From Robiginitomaculum antarcticum DSM 21748 (GTDB lineage: Bacteria; Pseudomonadota; Alphaproteobacteria; Caulobacterales; Maricaulaceae), in contig NZ_KB823012.1 in NCBI RefSeq assembly GCF_000365025.1, forward strand, positions 434,001 to 498,000: a stretch of DNA of 64,000 nt, written 5' to 3'. Each line of letters opens with the position of its first letter. Position 1 is the first letter of the stretch. Positions 27,999 to 37,030 of this stretch are shown piece by piece. The notes beneath the pieces are model-generated. The model ran no database searches. It worked only from the letters and a program-made list of their open reading frames with translations, and was not told the DNA's origin. The translations under genes were made by a program, and so were the position numbers.

Positions 27999-29714
27999 TC
28001 ATTTTCCTTCGTGTGTTACCGGTGCAGTTAGAGCCACGCCGTCGCTGCGCGGGTCAGCGGCTCCGACCCATTTCCCATCAATTTTCTCCACGGCGTTGAC
28101 TTTTGAAGATTGACGGCCAAGTCGGACCGAGTGACCCAACTGTTCCAGACGGGGCTTGAGGGCTTGGCTGAGCGCTTTGTCTTCAAGTATGATTTGGTCA
28201 TCATCAAAGAATATATTGGGAAGGGCTATGGCCTCTTCTGCATTCAAATCAAAGTCGATCACGCCCACGAGGGTTTTGAGAACATGCATAATTATGCGCG
28301 GGCCCCCGGCAGAACCTAATGCAAGAATAGGTTCGCCTTGTTCATTATACACGATTGTCGGACTCATTGATGAACGTGGCCGTTTAAAGGCTTGAACGCG
28401 GTTTGTCACGGGATGACCGTTTTCCTCGGCAATAAAACTGAAATCAGTCAGTTCATTATTCAAAACCATCCCATTTGCGAGCAGCTGGCTGCCGAATACA
28501 CCTTCAATTGTTGACGTCATTGCAACAACATTGCCAGTAGCGTCTACGACAGAGAAATGGGTTGTACCGCCTTCATTTATGGGGGCTGGTTTCCCGGATT
28601 TAGACGATCCCGGAGGCGTACCGGCTTCTACTTTACCCAAAGCTATATTGGCATCAATTAAGGCTGAACGGGCCTGAAGGTAATCAGGATCAATTAGGCC
28701 TTCAACCGGTACCGGAGCAAAATCGTTATCACCTGTATAAATTGAACGGTCAGCATAAGTGAGGCGCATGGCGTCAGCAATTAAATGCCATGAATGAGCA
28801 GAGTTTGGGCCCATCGTCTTTAGATCAAATCTCTCCAGCAATCCTAATATACCCAACACGGTTGTTGCCCCGGATGAAGGGGGTCCCATGCCGCAAACGC
28901 GGTATTTGCGGTATTGACTACAAACGGCCGCGCGGGGCGTCGCCGTGTATTGAGAGAAATCTAAAGGCGTTACTTGCGCAGGATTGCGTGAGGCCTCGGC
29001 GACAACATCACTTATAACACGGGGGTTTTCACCATAATAGAACGCCGGGGCGCCCTCAATGGATATACGTGTTAGTAAAGCGGCAAGTTTAGGATTGCGA
29101 ATAATATCACCGCCTGAGACGGGTTTTCCATCAGGAGCATATAAGGCCGCAATATCTGGAAAGTCCTGCCAGCCTTGCGACCAGCGCGTGACTGTACGGG
29201 AAAAACGAGGGGAGACCTCGAAGCCTTCATTTGCCAGTTTTATCGCGGGTTCAAACAGTTTCGCCCAGGGGAGCGTTCCCCAGCGCCGGTGGGCCTCTTC
29301 CATCAGTCGAATATTTCCCGGTATCCCTACAGATAATCCGCCGGGAAACGCATTATTAAATGGAATGGGCTGGCCCTGTTCATCTAAAAAACGTTCGGGA
29401 GTGGCGGATCCGGGTGCGCGCTCGCGCCCGTCAATCGTGTCTATCTTAGCTGTTCGTGCATCGTGATGGACAAAAAATCCTCCGCCTCCAATACCACTTG
29501 ACTGTGGCTCGACTACGGTGAGTGTAATCATCATTGCCAAAGCAGCATCGGTAGCACTGCCGCCAGCCTCGAGCATTTCCAGACCCGCTTCAGACGCTCT
29601 GGGATCAGCTGAGGAAACCACGCCCTGAGCAAATGCGGGAAGGGCAATCAGACATAATAAGCCGGTGAGGCTGATTGAGAGAGATAATCTAACTGCGTTA
29701 ATCTGTGAAAGCAT
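27999..29714 (-). CDS. ggt: Gamma-glutamyltransferase (first copy)
   Basis: The 571-residue Ntn-hydrolase has a signal peptide (to PAFAQ, ~residue 30), the GGSATDAALAMMITL motif, and the self-cleavage and catalytic threonine T384 in GGTTHFSVVDATGN. The small subunit motif is MSSPT-like (RSSMSPTIVY), and GSAGGPRII forms the oxyanion region. The protein should be processed into large and small subunits in the periplasm and hydrolyse or transfer gamma-glutamyl groups from glutathione or gamma-glutamyl peptides. It follows the second GGT by 68 bases and precedes the serine hydrolase by nine. Confidence 0.94.
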   Translation of the reverse strand: MLSQINAVRLSLSISLTGLLCLIALPAFAQGVVSSADPRASEAGLEMLEAGGSATDAALAMMITLTVVEPQSSGIGGGGFFVHHDARTAKIDTIDGRERAPGSATPERFLDEQGQPIPFNNAFPGGLSVGIPGNIRLMEEAHRRWGTLPWAKLFEPAIKLANEGFEVSPRFSRTVTRWSQGWQDFPDIAALYAPDGKPVSGGDIIRNPKLAALLTRISIEGAPAFYYGENPRVISDVVAEASRNPAQVTPLDFSQYTATPRAAVCSQYRKYRVCGMGPPSSGATTVLGILGLLERFDLKTMGPNSAHSWHLIADAMRLTYADRSIYTGDNDFAPVPVEGLIDPDYLQARSALIDANIALGKVEAGTPPGSSKSGKPAPINEGGTTHFSVVDATGNVVAMTSTIEGVFGSQLLANGMVLNNELTDFSFIAEENGHPVTNRVQAFKRPRSSMSPTIVYNEQGEPILALGSAGGPRIIMHVLKTLVGVIDFDLNAEEAIALPNIFFDDDQIILEDKALSQALKPRLEQLGHSVRLGRQSSKVNAVEKIDGKWVGAADPRSDGVALTAPVTHEGK

Positions 29715-29782
29715 AGTCTGTTCCTTTGGGATTATTCAGGTTATCGGCTACATGCCCTGGCGTCTATTTCTCTATAAAGCCG

Positions 29783-31510
29783 CTATTCACTTACTGCAGA
29801 CGCACCGGGACGGCGCGGATCCGCAGCGCCCTGAACGCCGGGAATGTCGAGCACGATGGTTTGGGTGCTGCCGTTCGTTGCATCCACTGTGACCCTGTGA
29901 CCCCATGCTTCCAGTAACCTCAGCGTGTCCGGCGATACGCCTCTTTCAACGGAAAGCTCGCCTGTGCGATACTCCGGATAAATGCGGGGGGAGTGGGTAG
30001 CTTCGGCCACAGTAAGATCATAATCGACCAAGTTAATAATCATTTGGGAGATTGTGCTTGGAATTGTGTTTCCTCCGGGACTTCCGACGAGGGCCCATAA
30101 CTGACCGTCTTTAAATAACATTGTTGGAGACATGCTGGAGATTGGACGATGGCCGCCTCTCAATTTGTTGGCGCTCCGCAGTTTCCCATCCAAACGCTCT
30201 TCTCCTTCTAGTCCAATTCCAAAGTTGCCCATAAGATTTCCGAGCATAAACCCTGTGCCGTCCAGCATCACGCCCGACCCGAAATTGCTGCCCAGTGTAA
30301 ATGTATTGCTGACAGCGTTACCTTGGGAGTCGACGACTGAAAAATGCGTCGTATCGCGGCTCTCATGCGCAAATGGATCGCCGGGTTCGGTTTGGCCCAT
30401 AGGGGAAGCGCTGCGTTCAGACATTTGCTTTGCCCGCTCTTTTGCATAAGTTTTTGACGTCATAGTTGTTAGCGGCATTGTTCCGAAATCTACGTCTGTG
30501 GCATATCTGAAACGATCGGAAAATGAGAGTTTCATGGCCTCAGCCATAAGGTGATAGCTTTGTGCTGACTTCCAACCGGCGGCCTTCAGGTCAAAATTTT
30601 CTAGGATATTAAGAAGTTCTATAATACTCGCGCCGCCGCCGCTGGCAGGAGGCATGGTCACAATTTTGACGCCCCGATAGCTTCCGACCAAGGGCTCTCG
30701 GTCAACAGCGCGGTAATTATCCAAATCTTCCGCCGTAATGTAACCGTCGTTTTCGGACATTTCTTTTACAATGCGTTTCGCGATTGGACCGCGGTAGAAG
30801 GCATCTGCCCCGCCTATCTTTATGTTTTTAAGCGACCAGGCAAGATCCGGATGTTTTAGTCGTTCGCCATTTGTGTAACTTTCTCCGTCCTGTTTGAAGA
30901 AGACATTTGCGGCCACGCCTTCCGCGCTAATTCTATCTCGTGATCTTTCAATTATATCAACCGCGTCCCAAGAGAGAACGTACCCGTTCTCGGCAAGATC
31001 AATGGCAGGTTCAACAAGATCTTTCCATGGGAGTTGTCCAAACCGCTGGTGGGCGCGATATAAACCAGCGACTGTTCCGGGTATACCTGCGGCTTTAATG
31101 CCTCTATAGGCTTCACCGCTCACACTTCCGTCGGGCTCAAGAAATAAATCCACGGCGGCAGCAGCAGGCGCAACAGAACGGTAATCGATGGCGTAAGTGC
31201 GGTTTTCTTTCGCAATATGAACCAACATAAACCCATCCCCGCCAATATTACCGGCCCGCGGCAGGGTGACGGCTAATGCAAAAGCTGTCGCAATTGCTGC
31301 GTCTACAGCATTTCCGCCATTTCGGAGTATATCTGCTCCAACTTCACTTGCGATAGAGCTTTGGCTAACAACCATACCTTTGTCGCCCAAAACAGGATTT
31401 TCTATTGTTGTATAGAGCGGGGGAAGACTTTGAGCTTGAACCGATATTGGTGCTGCAACAAGACATATATTTCCGAGGAAAATTGCTAAACTTCTTTTGA
31501 TATGACCCAT
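29783..31510 (-). CDS. ggt: Gamma-glutamyltransferase (second copy)
   Basis: From the ATG at 31510 (AGGAG eight bases upstream; an ATG at 31537 lacks a ribosome site) the product is 575 residues. It has a signal peptide, GGNAVDAAIATAFALAV, the catalytic threonine (residue 387) in DTTHFSVVDSQGN, RPISSMSPTMLF and GSPGGNTIP. It is clearly diverged from its neighbour GGT, so this is an old duplication or two separate acquisitions rather than a recent tandem copy. It is first in the GGT-GGT-serine hydrolase operon and should act in the periplasm on gamma-glutamyl compounds. Confidence 0.94.
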   Translation of the reverse strand: MGHIKRSLAIFLGNICLVAAPISVQAQSLPPLYTTIENPVLGDKGMVVSQSSIASEVGADILRNGGNAVDAAIATAFALAVTLPRAGNIGGDGFMLVHIAKENRTYAIDYRSVAPAAAAVDLFLEPDGSVSGEAYRGIKAAGIPGTVAGLYRAHQRFGQLPWKDLVEPAIDLAENGYVLSWDAVDIIERSRDRISAEGVAANVFFKQDGESYTNGERLKHPDLAWSLKNIKIGGADAFYRGPIAKRIVKEMSENDGYITAEDLDNYRAVDREPLVGSYRGVKIVTMPPASGGGASIIELLNILENFDLKAAGWKSAQSYHLMAEAMKLSFSDRFRYATDVDFGTMPLTTMTSKTYAKERAKQMSERSASPMGQTEPGDPFAHESRDTTHFSVVDSQGNAVSNTFTLGSNFGSGVMLDGTGFMLGNLMGNFGIGLEGEERLDGKLRSANKLRGGHRPISSMSPTMLFKDGQLWALVGSPGGNTIPSTISQMIINLVDYDLTVAEATHSPRIYPEYRTGELSVERGVSPDTLRLLEAWGHRVTVDATNGSTQTIVLDIPGVQGAADPRRPGASAVSE

Positions 31511-31890
31511 CTGAAAGCTCCTATTGCCATTAAACATAGTTTTTGTGTTGTTTATCAGTTTCTACTTTAAGATCGCCAAGGCAGGATACTTGATCAAGCC
31601 AATGGTTTAATGATCGGCTAAAAGCCTAGGCATAAACCTGAATCCACTCTGCAAATAGTAGTCAACAAGAAACCGGTTTCCAATGAGTCAGGCTAAAGCA
31701 ATTTGGCTCTGGCATATAGCTTTCGTCTATACCGTAAAGCGCTTCACGAATTGTCTCAACCTTCAGAAATACCCTATTGTTAGTTTTAATGGCAGTGGAT
31801 TGATTGCCTGAAATTTCAGGCGCAAAGCCCTAAGATGCCATTAGAAAAGAAATCGCTATGATAAAAACTGGAGCTATGCGAATTTAAATT
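31511..31890. other. Divergent control region between the GGT operon and the LysR gene
   Basis: These 380 bases carry no gene. Two palindromes stand out: GAAACCGGTTTC (31669-31680) and CGTAAAGCGCTTCACG (31733-31748, one mismatch pair). Both have the central CG or GCGC symmetry of LacI/GalR-family operators, yet no LacI regulator is encoded in the window. LysR sites may also lie here, but I cannot define a T-N11-A box with confidence. Confidence 0.5.
31669..31680. promoter_or_regulatory. Possible operator GAAACCGGTTTC
   Basis: A perfect 12-base palindrome sits ~160 bp upstream of the GGT operon and ~210 bp upstream of the LysR gene. The form resembles LacI-family operators. Function is unproven. 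Confidence 0.35.
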
Positions 31891-32784
31891 ATGATGTCAC
31901 TCCGTCATATCGAGGTGTTTTGCGCCGTATACCAAGCGGGGTCAGTCAGTGGAGCGGCACGACATCTTAACGTCTCACAGCCTTCCGTAAGCAAAGTTCT
32001 AAGGCACGCTGAAAGCCGGATAGGGTTCACATTGTTTAAGGTTGTTAAGGGCCGCTTGGCCCCCACCGACGAAGCTCATATCCTCTATAATGAAGCCCGT
32101 GATGTATATTCTAGGATACACTCTCTAAATGAAACAGCTAAGAATATTGGTCGGGGGAATGACGGTCATATACGCATAGCAGTTCTGCCGTCTCTCGGTT
32201 TGGAAGTTGCGCCCTCTACAGTGGCTGCATTTCTCCGGAAGTTCCCCAACGTCACATTTGATATAAAGACGATGCATAACGAAGATATGTTGCGGTCATT
32301 ATATGAGCGCCATAGCGATATTGGTATTGTTTATGACGCGCCCTTGCACCCCCGCCTGACTTACAAGAAAATTGGCAAAGCCGAACTTGTATTATTATAC
32401 CGTAAAAGCGAGCTCCCCGATTTACCTAAAGAGGTATCAATGGACATGATCGGCGCGCGCAAGATTATTCGGCTGACCGATGAAGGCACTGTTGGTAATC
32501 TTGTGAATGTGCAGCTCGGCACGAATTTAGATATGACATCAAATATCACTGTCCAGACATATTATATTGCGGCTGCATTGGTCAGACACGGTGCCGGATT
32601 GGCCATAGTCGATGAATTTACAGCGCGTGCAAATCTGTCCGAAGATTTGGACTTCAGGCCGTTTAAGAAACGCGTCCAGTATGAGATTTACTGCATTCAT
32701 CTGGATGACCGTCCAATGTCAAAATTGTCGAAGGAGTTTACCAAGATCATGAAAAGGACGCTGTCATCTATATCCTTTTCATGA
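31891..32784 (+). CDS. LysR-type transcriptional regulator
   Basis: The 297-residue protein has an N-terminal LysR helix-turn-helix (FCAVYQAGSVSGAARHLNVSQPSVSKVLRHAESRIGFTLF region, residues ~9-47) and a periplasmic-binding-protein-like effector domain. It sits inside the D-glutamate island, divergent from the GGT operon and nine bases before the next gene's region, so it may activate one or both in response to an amino-acid ligand. LysR regulators of DgcN/DgcA pathways (DgcR) have been described, but here the dgc genes are 12 kb away, so equivalence is only a possibility. A second ATG at 31894 is an alternative start. Confidence 0.92.
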   Translation: MMSLRHIEVFCAVYQAGSVSGAARHLNVSQPSVSKVLRHAESRIGFTLFKVVKGRLAPTDEAHILYNEARDVYSRIHSLNETAKNIGRGNDGHIRIAVLPSLGLEVAPSTVAAFLRKFPNVTFDIKTMHNEDMLRSLYERHSDIGIVYDAPLHPRLTYKKIGKAELVLLYRKSELPDLPKEVSMDMIGARKIIRLTDEGTVGNLVNVQLGTNLDMTSNITVQTYYIAAALVRHGAGLAIVDEFTARANLSEDLDFRPFKKRVQYEIYCIHLDDRPMSKLSKEFTKIMKRTLSSISFS

Positions 32785-32832
32785 AGACCCAGATTGATCT
32801 CAATTGCCAAACACATGAAATGGAGATCTTGT

Positions 32833-34488
32833 ATGATTAACCGAAGACAATTCGTAATGGGAAGTTCGGCGTGGGGTTTGGCAGGATGTGCGCTCCGACA
32901 TGAAAGAGTCTTAGATGTCGCCTATATTAACCTGCGCGCTTGGACGGCGGACAGTCGAAAATCCTCAACAGACGCTATTGGGATCGTCGGTAATAAAATT
33001 GCTGTTTTGGGCCGTAGTGCTGTAGAGTCTCATACAGGAAAAAGAACGCAAATAATTGATTTAGAAGGGGCTTTTGTAACCCCCGGATTTATTGACAACC
33101 ACACCCACTTTCTAACCGGATCTAATCGCCTTACTCAACCCGATCTGCTTTCTGCGACGTCACGTCAAGAATTTGCGGATCGACTCGGGAAAGCCGCGCG
33201 AGAGCGTCCCGGAAAATGGATTTTGGGGGGAAGTTGGGATGAACAAAGACTGGGAGGGGATATCCCGGATAAAAGCTGGATTGATGCCGCAACCCCGGAC
33301 ACGCCTGTGGCTGTACCTCGCACAGATCTGCACATGTATTTGCTCAACAGCGTAGCCCTAAAGATGGCGGGGATTACCCGCGACACGCCCGACATAGACG
33401 GCGGCGTTATCGGGCGGGACGCCAATGGGGACCCTAATGGCATCTTGAAAGATAATGCCAGATCGCTTGCGCGCCGCGCTTTTCCTGAAACATCTCATGC
33501 CGAGCAGAATGACAATATGCGCGGCGGTATTGCGCATGCTCTATCACGCGGTTTTACCCAAGTGCATTCTGTTGAGCGAGGGTGGAGTAATTTTGAGACG
33601 GCGCGGCGACTTCGGGAAAAAGGCGATACAGACTTACGCTTTTATTGCTTTGCAGCGGCCAAAAATTGGCAAAAACTATCCGCGATTATTAAGGCGGAGG
33701 GACGCGGAGACGAGTGGGTACGCTGGGGCGGTGTGAAAGCACTCTCAGACGGCTCTCTCGGATCGCGCACGGCTTTGTTTCGCGATCCCTATAGCGACGA
33801 ACCCGGACACTATGGCGTTAGAACTATCCAAACATCGGTGCTTAAGGATTATATACTGGGTGCTGACAAAGCGAACTTACAGGTGGCCACACATGCGATT
33901 GGGGATCTCGCGAATGACGAGGTTCTGGATATCTATAAAGATGTGGCGCGGATTAACGGACCTCGGGATAGACGGTTTCGCATTGAGCACGCCCAGCATC
34001 TAACACTTGATGCCATTGGCCGCTTTGCGCGTCAAAATGTGATTGCATCGGTTCAACCCTATCACGCCATTGATGACGGGAGGTGGGCGGATAAACGGAT
34101 TGGACAGAAGCGCCTGCAGGGAACCTATGCTTTCCATTCGCTGATGGAAAAAAGTGCTGTCGTAACTTTTGGATCCGACTGGCCTGTTGCTCCGCTGAAT
34201 TTGTTTCAAGGTCTATATGCGGCCGTCACCCGCCAAACGATTGACGGCGAAAACCCTAATGGTTGGATTCCCCATGAAAAAGTTGCAATGGAACAAGCCT
34301 TAACAGCCTATACCGTAAATAATGCATATTCAGGTTTTCAAGAAAAAAAGCTTGGACAAATCCGGACCGGATTTCTAGCTGACCTCACTGTTTTTGACCG
34401 AAATCTCCTCAATGTTAAACCGGATGAGATTTTGACAACTCAAGTCTTAAAAACCATAGTCAATGGCCGCGAACGTTATCGTGCGTAA
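32833..34488 (+). CDS. Exported amidohydrolase, YtcJ-like metal-dependent hydrolase
   Basis: From ATG 32833 (GGAG seven bases upstream; the longer TTG frame from 32794 lacks support) the product is 551 residues. Its N-terminus, MINRRQFVMGSSAWGLAGC, combines a Tat-like twin arginine and a lipobox. The amidohydrolase core has TPGFIDNHTHF (HxH metal ligands), ATHAIGD and RIEHAQHL, and FGSDWPVAPLN (catalytic aspartate), the amidohydrolase_3/YtcJ pattern. The substrate is unknown; the island context suggests an N-acyl or formyl amide. It follows the LysR gene on the same strand. Confidence 0.87.
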   Translation: MINRRQFVMGSSAWGLAGCALRHERVLDVAYINLRAWTADSRKSSTDAIGIVGNKIAVLGRSAVESHTGKRTQIIDLEGAFVTPGFIDNHTHFLTGSNRLTQPDLLSATSRQEFADRLGKAARERPGKWILGGSWDEQRLGGDIPDKSWIDAATPDTPVAVPRTDLHMYLLNSVALKMAGITRDTPDIDGGVIGRDANGDPNGILKDNARSLARRAFPETSHAEQNDNMRGGIAHALSRGFTQVHSVERGWSNFETARRLREKGDTDLRFYCFAAAKNWQKLSAIIKAEGRGDEWVRWGGVKALSDGSLGSRTALFRDPYSDEPGHYGVRTIQTSVLKDYILGADKANLQVATHAIGDLANDEVLDIYKDVARINGPRDRRFRIEHAQHLTLDAIGRFARQNVIASVQPYHAIDDGRWADKRIGQKRLQGTYAFHSLMEKSAVVTFGSDWPVAPLNLFQGLYAAVTRQTIDGENPNGWIPHEKVAMEQALTAYTVNNAYSGFQEKKLGQIRTGFLADLTVFDRNLLNVKPDEILTTQVLKTIVNGRERYRA

Positions 34489-34629
34489 CAGGTTATAATT
34501 CTATGTCTGGCGTCAAAACTATTTTTATAGCTAAGATTGGTAATGGCCGGGTATCTCATCCATCACACACTTAACTCTTTTTAACCTCTGTACTGCTTTC
34601 ACATTTGTGTAAAATCTTTGATGACCCAT

Positions 34630-34742
34630 CCGCCGGACATGTGTTTGCACGTTCTCTTCTCTCTCCATGAGGATGAAGATTAACAAGAACCCTCGCTTAG
34701 CCCGGGCCTAAGTCTGTGCCATGGACGATCACGTCAAACACA
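34630..34742 (+). repeat. Dispersed intergenic repeat, copy B
   Basis: This copy parallels 18050-18164 in the same orientation with scattered substitutions and small indels. It contains the near-palindrome CTTAGCCCGGGCCTAAG and ends exactly at the BCCT transporter stop codon. Together the two copies bracket 16.5 kb of D-amino-acid and gamma-glutamyl genes. Confidence 0.82.
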
Positions 34743-36266
34743 TTACACGCCCCGGAGGTCTTTGATTTTAACAGTGCCCAACATGATCAACGTAATATTA
34801 AAAAGAATGACAATGAATAAAGCGGGGAGACCTCCTAAATTTGACATCATTTTCACACCGTCGATTCCGGATAAAGAGGTCATAACCCATGCGGCTATTC
34901 CGACCAGGCTGGCCCAAATGAATTTAATTCCGATGCGGCTTCCTGCCGCCGGATCCGGTGTTTTATCTTTGACGCACAACGCGGCCATTACCTCCATATT
35001 CGAATCGGCTGCTGTGACGTAGGATATAAAAGATACGATTATGAAGAGGATCGCGACCGGAATAGCTAAGGGTAAAAAATCTATTACCGCAAATAATACC
35101 TGATCAGGCCCGTCAGTATCTAAAACATCTTTCAAGAATCCCGGATTATTACTTTCAACGTTTAAAGAGGTACCCCCGAATATCGTCATCCATAAAATAG
35201 AAAAGAGAGCGGGAGCAAAAAAGTTCACAAATACATATTCGCGTACCGTGTATCCGCGCGAAATTTTCCCTAAAAACATGGCGGTGAGGGGCGCCCAAGC
35301 CAACCAATTTGCCCAGTAAAAGACTGTCCAGGAATTTAGCCATTCACGATTATTAAAGGGATCCAAAAAGAGTGACCGCGGAATGAATTCCGCCGCGTAT
35401 TGGCCGATGGATCGGAAGCCTAACTCCAAAATGCCCCAGGTTGAGCCTGCAAAAAGGACAAAAATCATCAGAGCAATAAATATTTTTGTATTGATGTCAG
35501 AAAGAATGCGAATGCCCCGATGTAAGCCGCTCACGGAGGAGAGAAAGAACGCCGATACGATGGCAAGAGCAACACATGCCAAAAGGAGAGGACTGGATGA
35601 CAACGAGGTTAATCGGTCAATCCCGCCCGAAATCGACATCATCCCAACGCCAAGCACGGCCGTGAGACCAAATAGCAAGGAAAGTAGAGCAAATCCGTCT
35701 AAAATATCCGCCCCCACTTGCGGCACAGTCCGGCCGGTTAGGGCCGATATTGGTGAGGACAAAGAAAATGGCTTTTTGAGATTGTAATAAACGAGCGCAA
35801 ATGTGAGTCCGGGAATTGTATAGATCGCATAGGGCGTAAAGGCCCAATGCATAAAGAGGGTCGTCATCGAAAACCCAACCGCCTCATCACTTCCTGCTAC
35901 AATAGATAGTCCGCCTGGATTATAGAGATGATAAATAGGCTCGGCTGTGGCCCAGAATAATATGCCGACGGCCACTGTCGTCGTTAGCGTTATGGCGAAC
36001 CAATTCCAGCGGGATAACAAAGGCGTTGACGCCGCGCCGCCTATCCGAATTTTGCCAATCGGTGAGACCATGGCCCAACAGCAGGTCAAAACGAACGCGA
36101 AAGCTCCAAAAGAGAAAGCATGCGCGAATACAGCTAGGATCCAGTCATTAATTGAAGAGGTTACACTAAGGAAAACGCCAGTATTGACGAGGCTTGTAAC
36201 GACAAGTGCGATAAAAACCGATATCGGCAGCCAAAACACTATGGGACGAATGTTAGAAAATTTCAC
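34743..36266 (-). CDS. BCCT family betaine/carnitine/choline-type transporter
   Basis: The 507-residue inner-membrane protein has about twelve helices and the BCCT hallmark WTVFYWANWLAWAPLTAMFLGKISRGYTVREY (its central tryptophans and the following loop, ~residues 315-345), plus the early ATAEPIYHLYNP motif. BCCT proteins import trimethylammonium compounds or related zwitterions. It lies 95 bases downstream of the egtB-egtD-racemase genes on the same strand. Hercynine and ergothioneine are trimethylammonium betaines, so transport of such a compound is an attractive but untested inference. Confidence 0.9.
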   Translation of the reverse strand: MKFSNIRPIVFWLPISVFIALVVTSLVNTGVFLSVTSSINDWILAVFAHAFSFGAFAFVLTCCWAMVSPIGKIRIGGAASTPLLSRWNWFAITLTTTVAVGILFWATAEPIYHLYNPGGLSIVAGSDEAVGFSMTTLFMHWAFTPYAIYTIPGLTFALVYYNLKKPFSLSSPISALTGRTVPQVGADILDGFALLSLLFGLTAVLGVGMMSISGGIDRLTSLSSSPLLLACVALAIVSAFFLSSVSGLHRGIRILSDINTKIFIALMIFVLFAGSTWGILELGFRSIGQYAAEFIPRSLFLDPFNNREWLNSWTVFYWANWLAWAPLTAMFLGKISRGYTVREYVFVNFFAPALFSILWMTIFGGTSLNVESNNPGFLKDVLDTDGPDQVLFAVIDFLPLAIPVAILFIIVSFISYVTAADSNMEVMAALCVKDKTPDPAAGSRIGIKFIWASLVGIAAWVMTSLSGIDGVKMMSNLGGLPALFIVILFNITLIMLGTVKIKDLRGV

Positions 36267-36361
36267 TGAATTCCAATTTTATAATTAAATGTCACTGGTA
36301 TAGGAAAGCAATGTTCTATCAATGTCATCTTTAAAAATAAAAATGCAAATTTCGCAGGTCG

Positions 36362-37030
36362 TCACGCAATACTGTTTGCCACACGGTTGATTGCCGCATC
36401 TATCTGTATTTCGGCCGCATCAAAAACATTGGGCTCATTCCTTACCGTGAATATTGATAGTTCAGTGCACGCAATAATAACAGGACAAATTCGGCTTAAT
36501 TCAAGCACACAGTCCCGAAAATGATTAATATCTTCGGGCGTTTCTGTACGGGTGTAAACTTTTAGCCTAAAGGCATCGACGAGCGCTATCGCTTTTTCAG
36601 ATACAGGCATCGGTTTCACACTTATAGATTTAAGCGCGTTCGCCCAGTAAGTTGATGTCATTGTATGCGCTGAACCGAGGACCACAACGTGATCGATTTG
36701 GACACTTTTTAGATGTGCAAGTGTTTCGTCAACGGGATGAATAACGGGAACGGCGGCGCGGGGTGCCGGCAGTCGGTCAAAAGTCTCGTGCAAGGTCATG
36801 TTCGGTATGACCACGACGTCACAGCACGATAGTGTGTTCAGACCGTTTCGCAAAGCGGGTTCAAGAACGGAAAAGTGATTTGGTAAATGCGCGTTAATAA
36901 GATCGAAGTTCATGTCGTTCACTACAACCGGGACGGTTTTCGCGCCAAGCAATGCCCGGATGCGGCTTAAGTAATATGAGGTGCTGCGCTCGCCAAGCTT
37001 TAACAACCCAATGCCGTGACTGCGGCTCAT
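36362..37030 (-). CDS. Aspartate/glutamate racemase-family protein lacking the first catalytic cysteine
   Basis: The 222-residue protein has the Asp/Glu racemase fold with an N-terminal GIGLLKLGERST segment, VVIPNMTLHE (~residue 74) and VIIACTELSIF (~residue 187). The second catalytic cysteine (ACTE) is present, but the first, normally in PCNTxH, is asparagine (PNMTLH). One-base racemization or a non-racemase reaction, as in arylmalonate decarboxylase, which also keeps only the second cysteine, is therefore possible. Its ATG overlaps the egtD stop by four bases, tying it to the ergothioneine-type genes. Confidence 0.82.
   Translation of the reverse strand: MSRSHGIGLLKLGERSTSYYLSRIRALLGAKTVPVVVNDMNFDLINAHLPNHFSVLEPALRNGLNTLSCCDVVVIPNMTLHETFDRLPAPRAAVPVIHPVDETLAHLKSVQIDHVVVLGSAHTMTSTYWANALKSISVKPMPVSEKAIALVDAFRLKVYTRTETPEDINHFRDCVLELSRICPVIIACTELSIFTVRNEPNVFDAAEIQIDAAINRVANSIA

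Noticed and set aside
18050-34742. Prophage or integrative element between the two repeats
   Set aside because: No integrase, transposase, recombinase, phage structural gene or tRNA border lies in the block.
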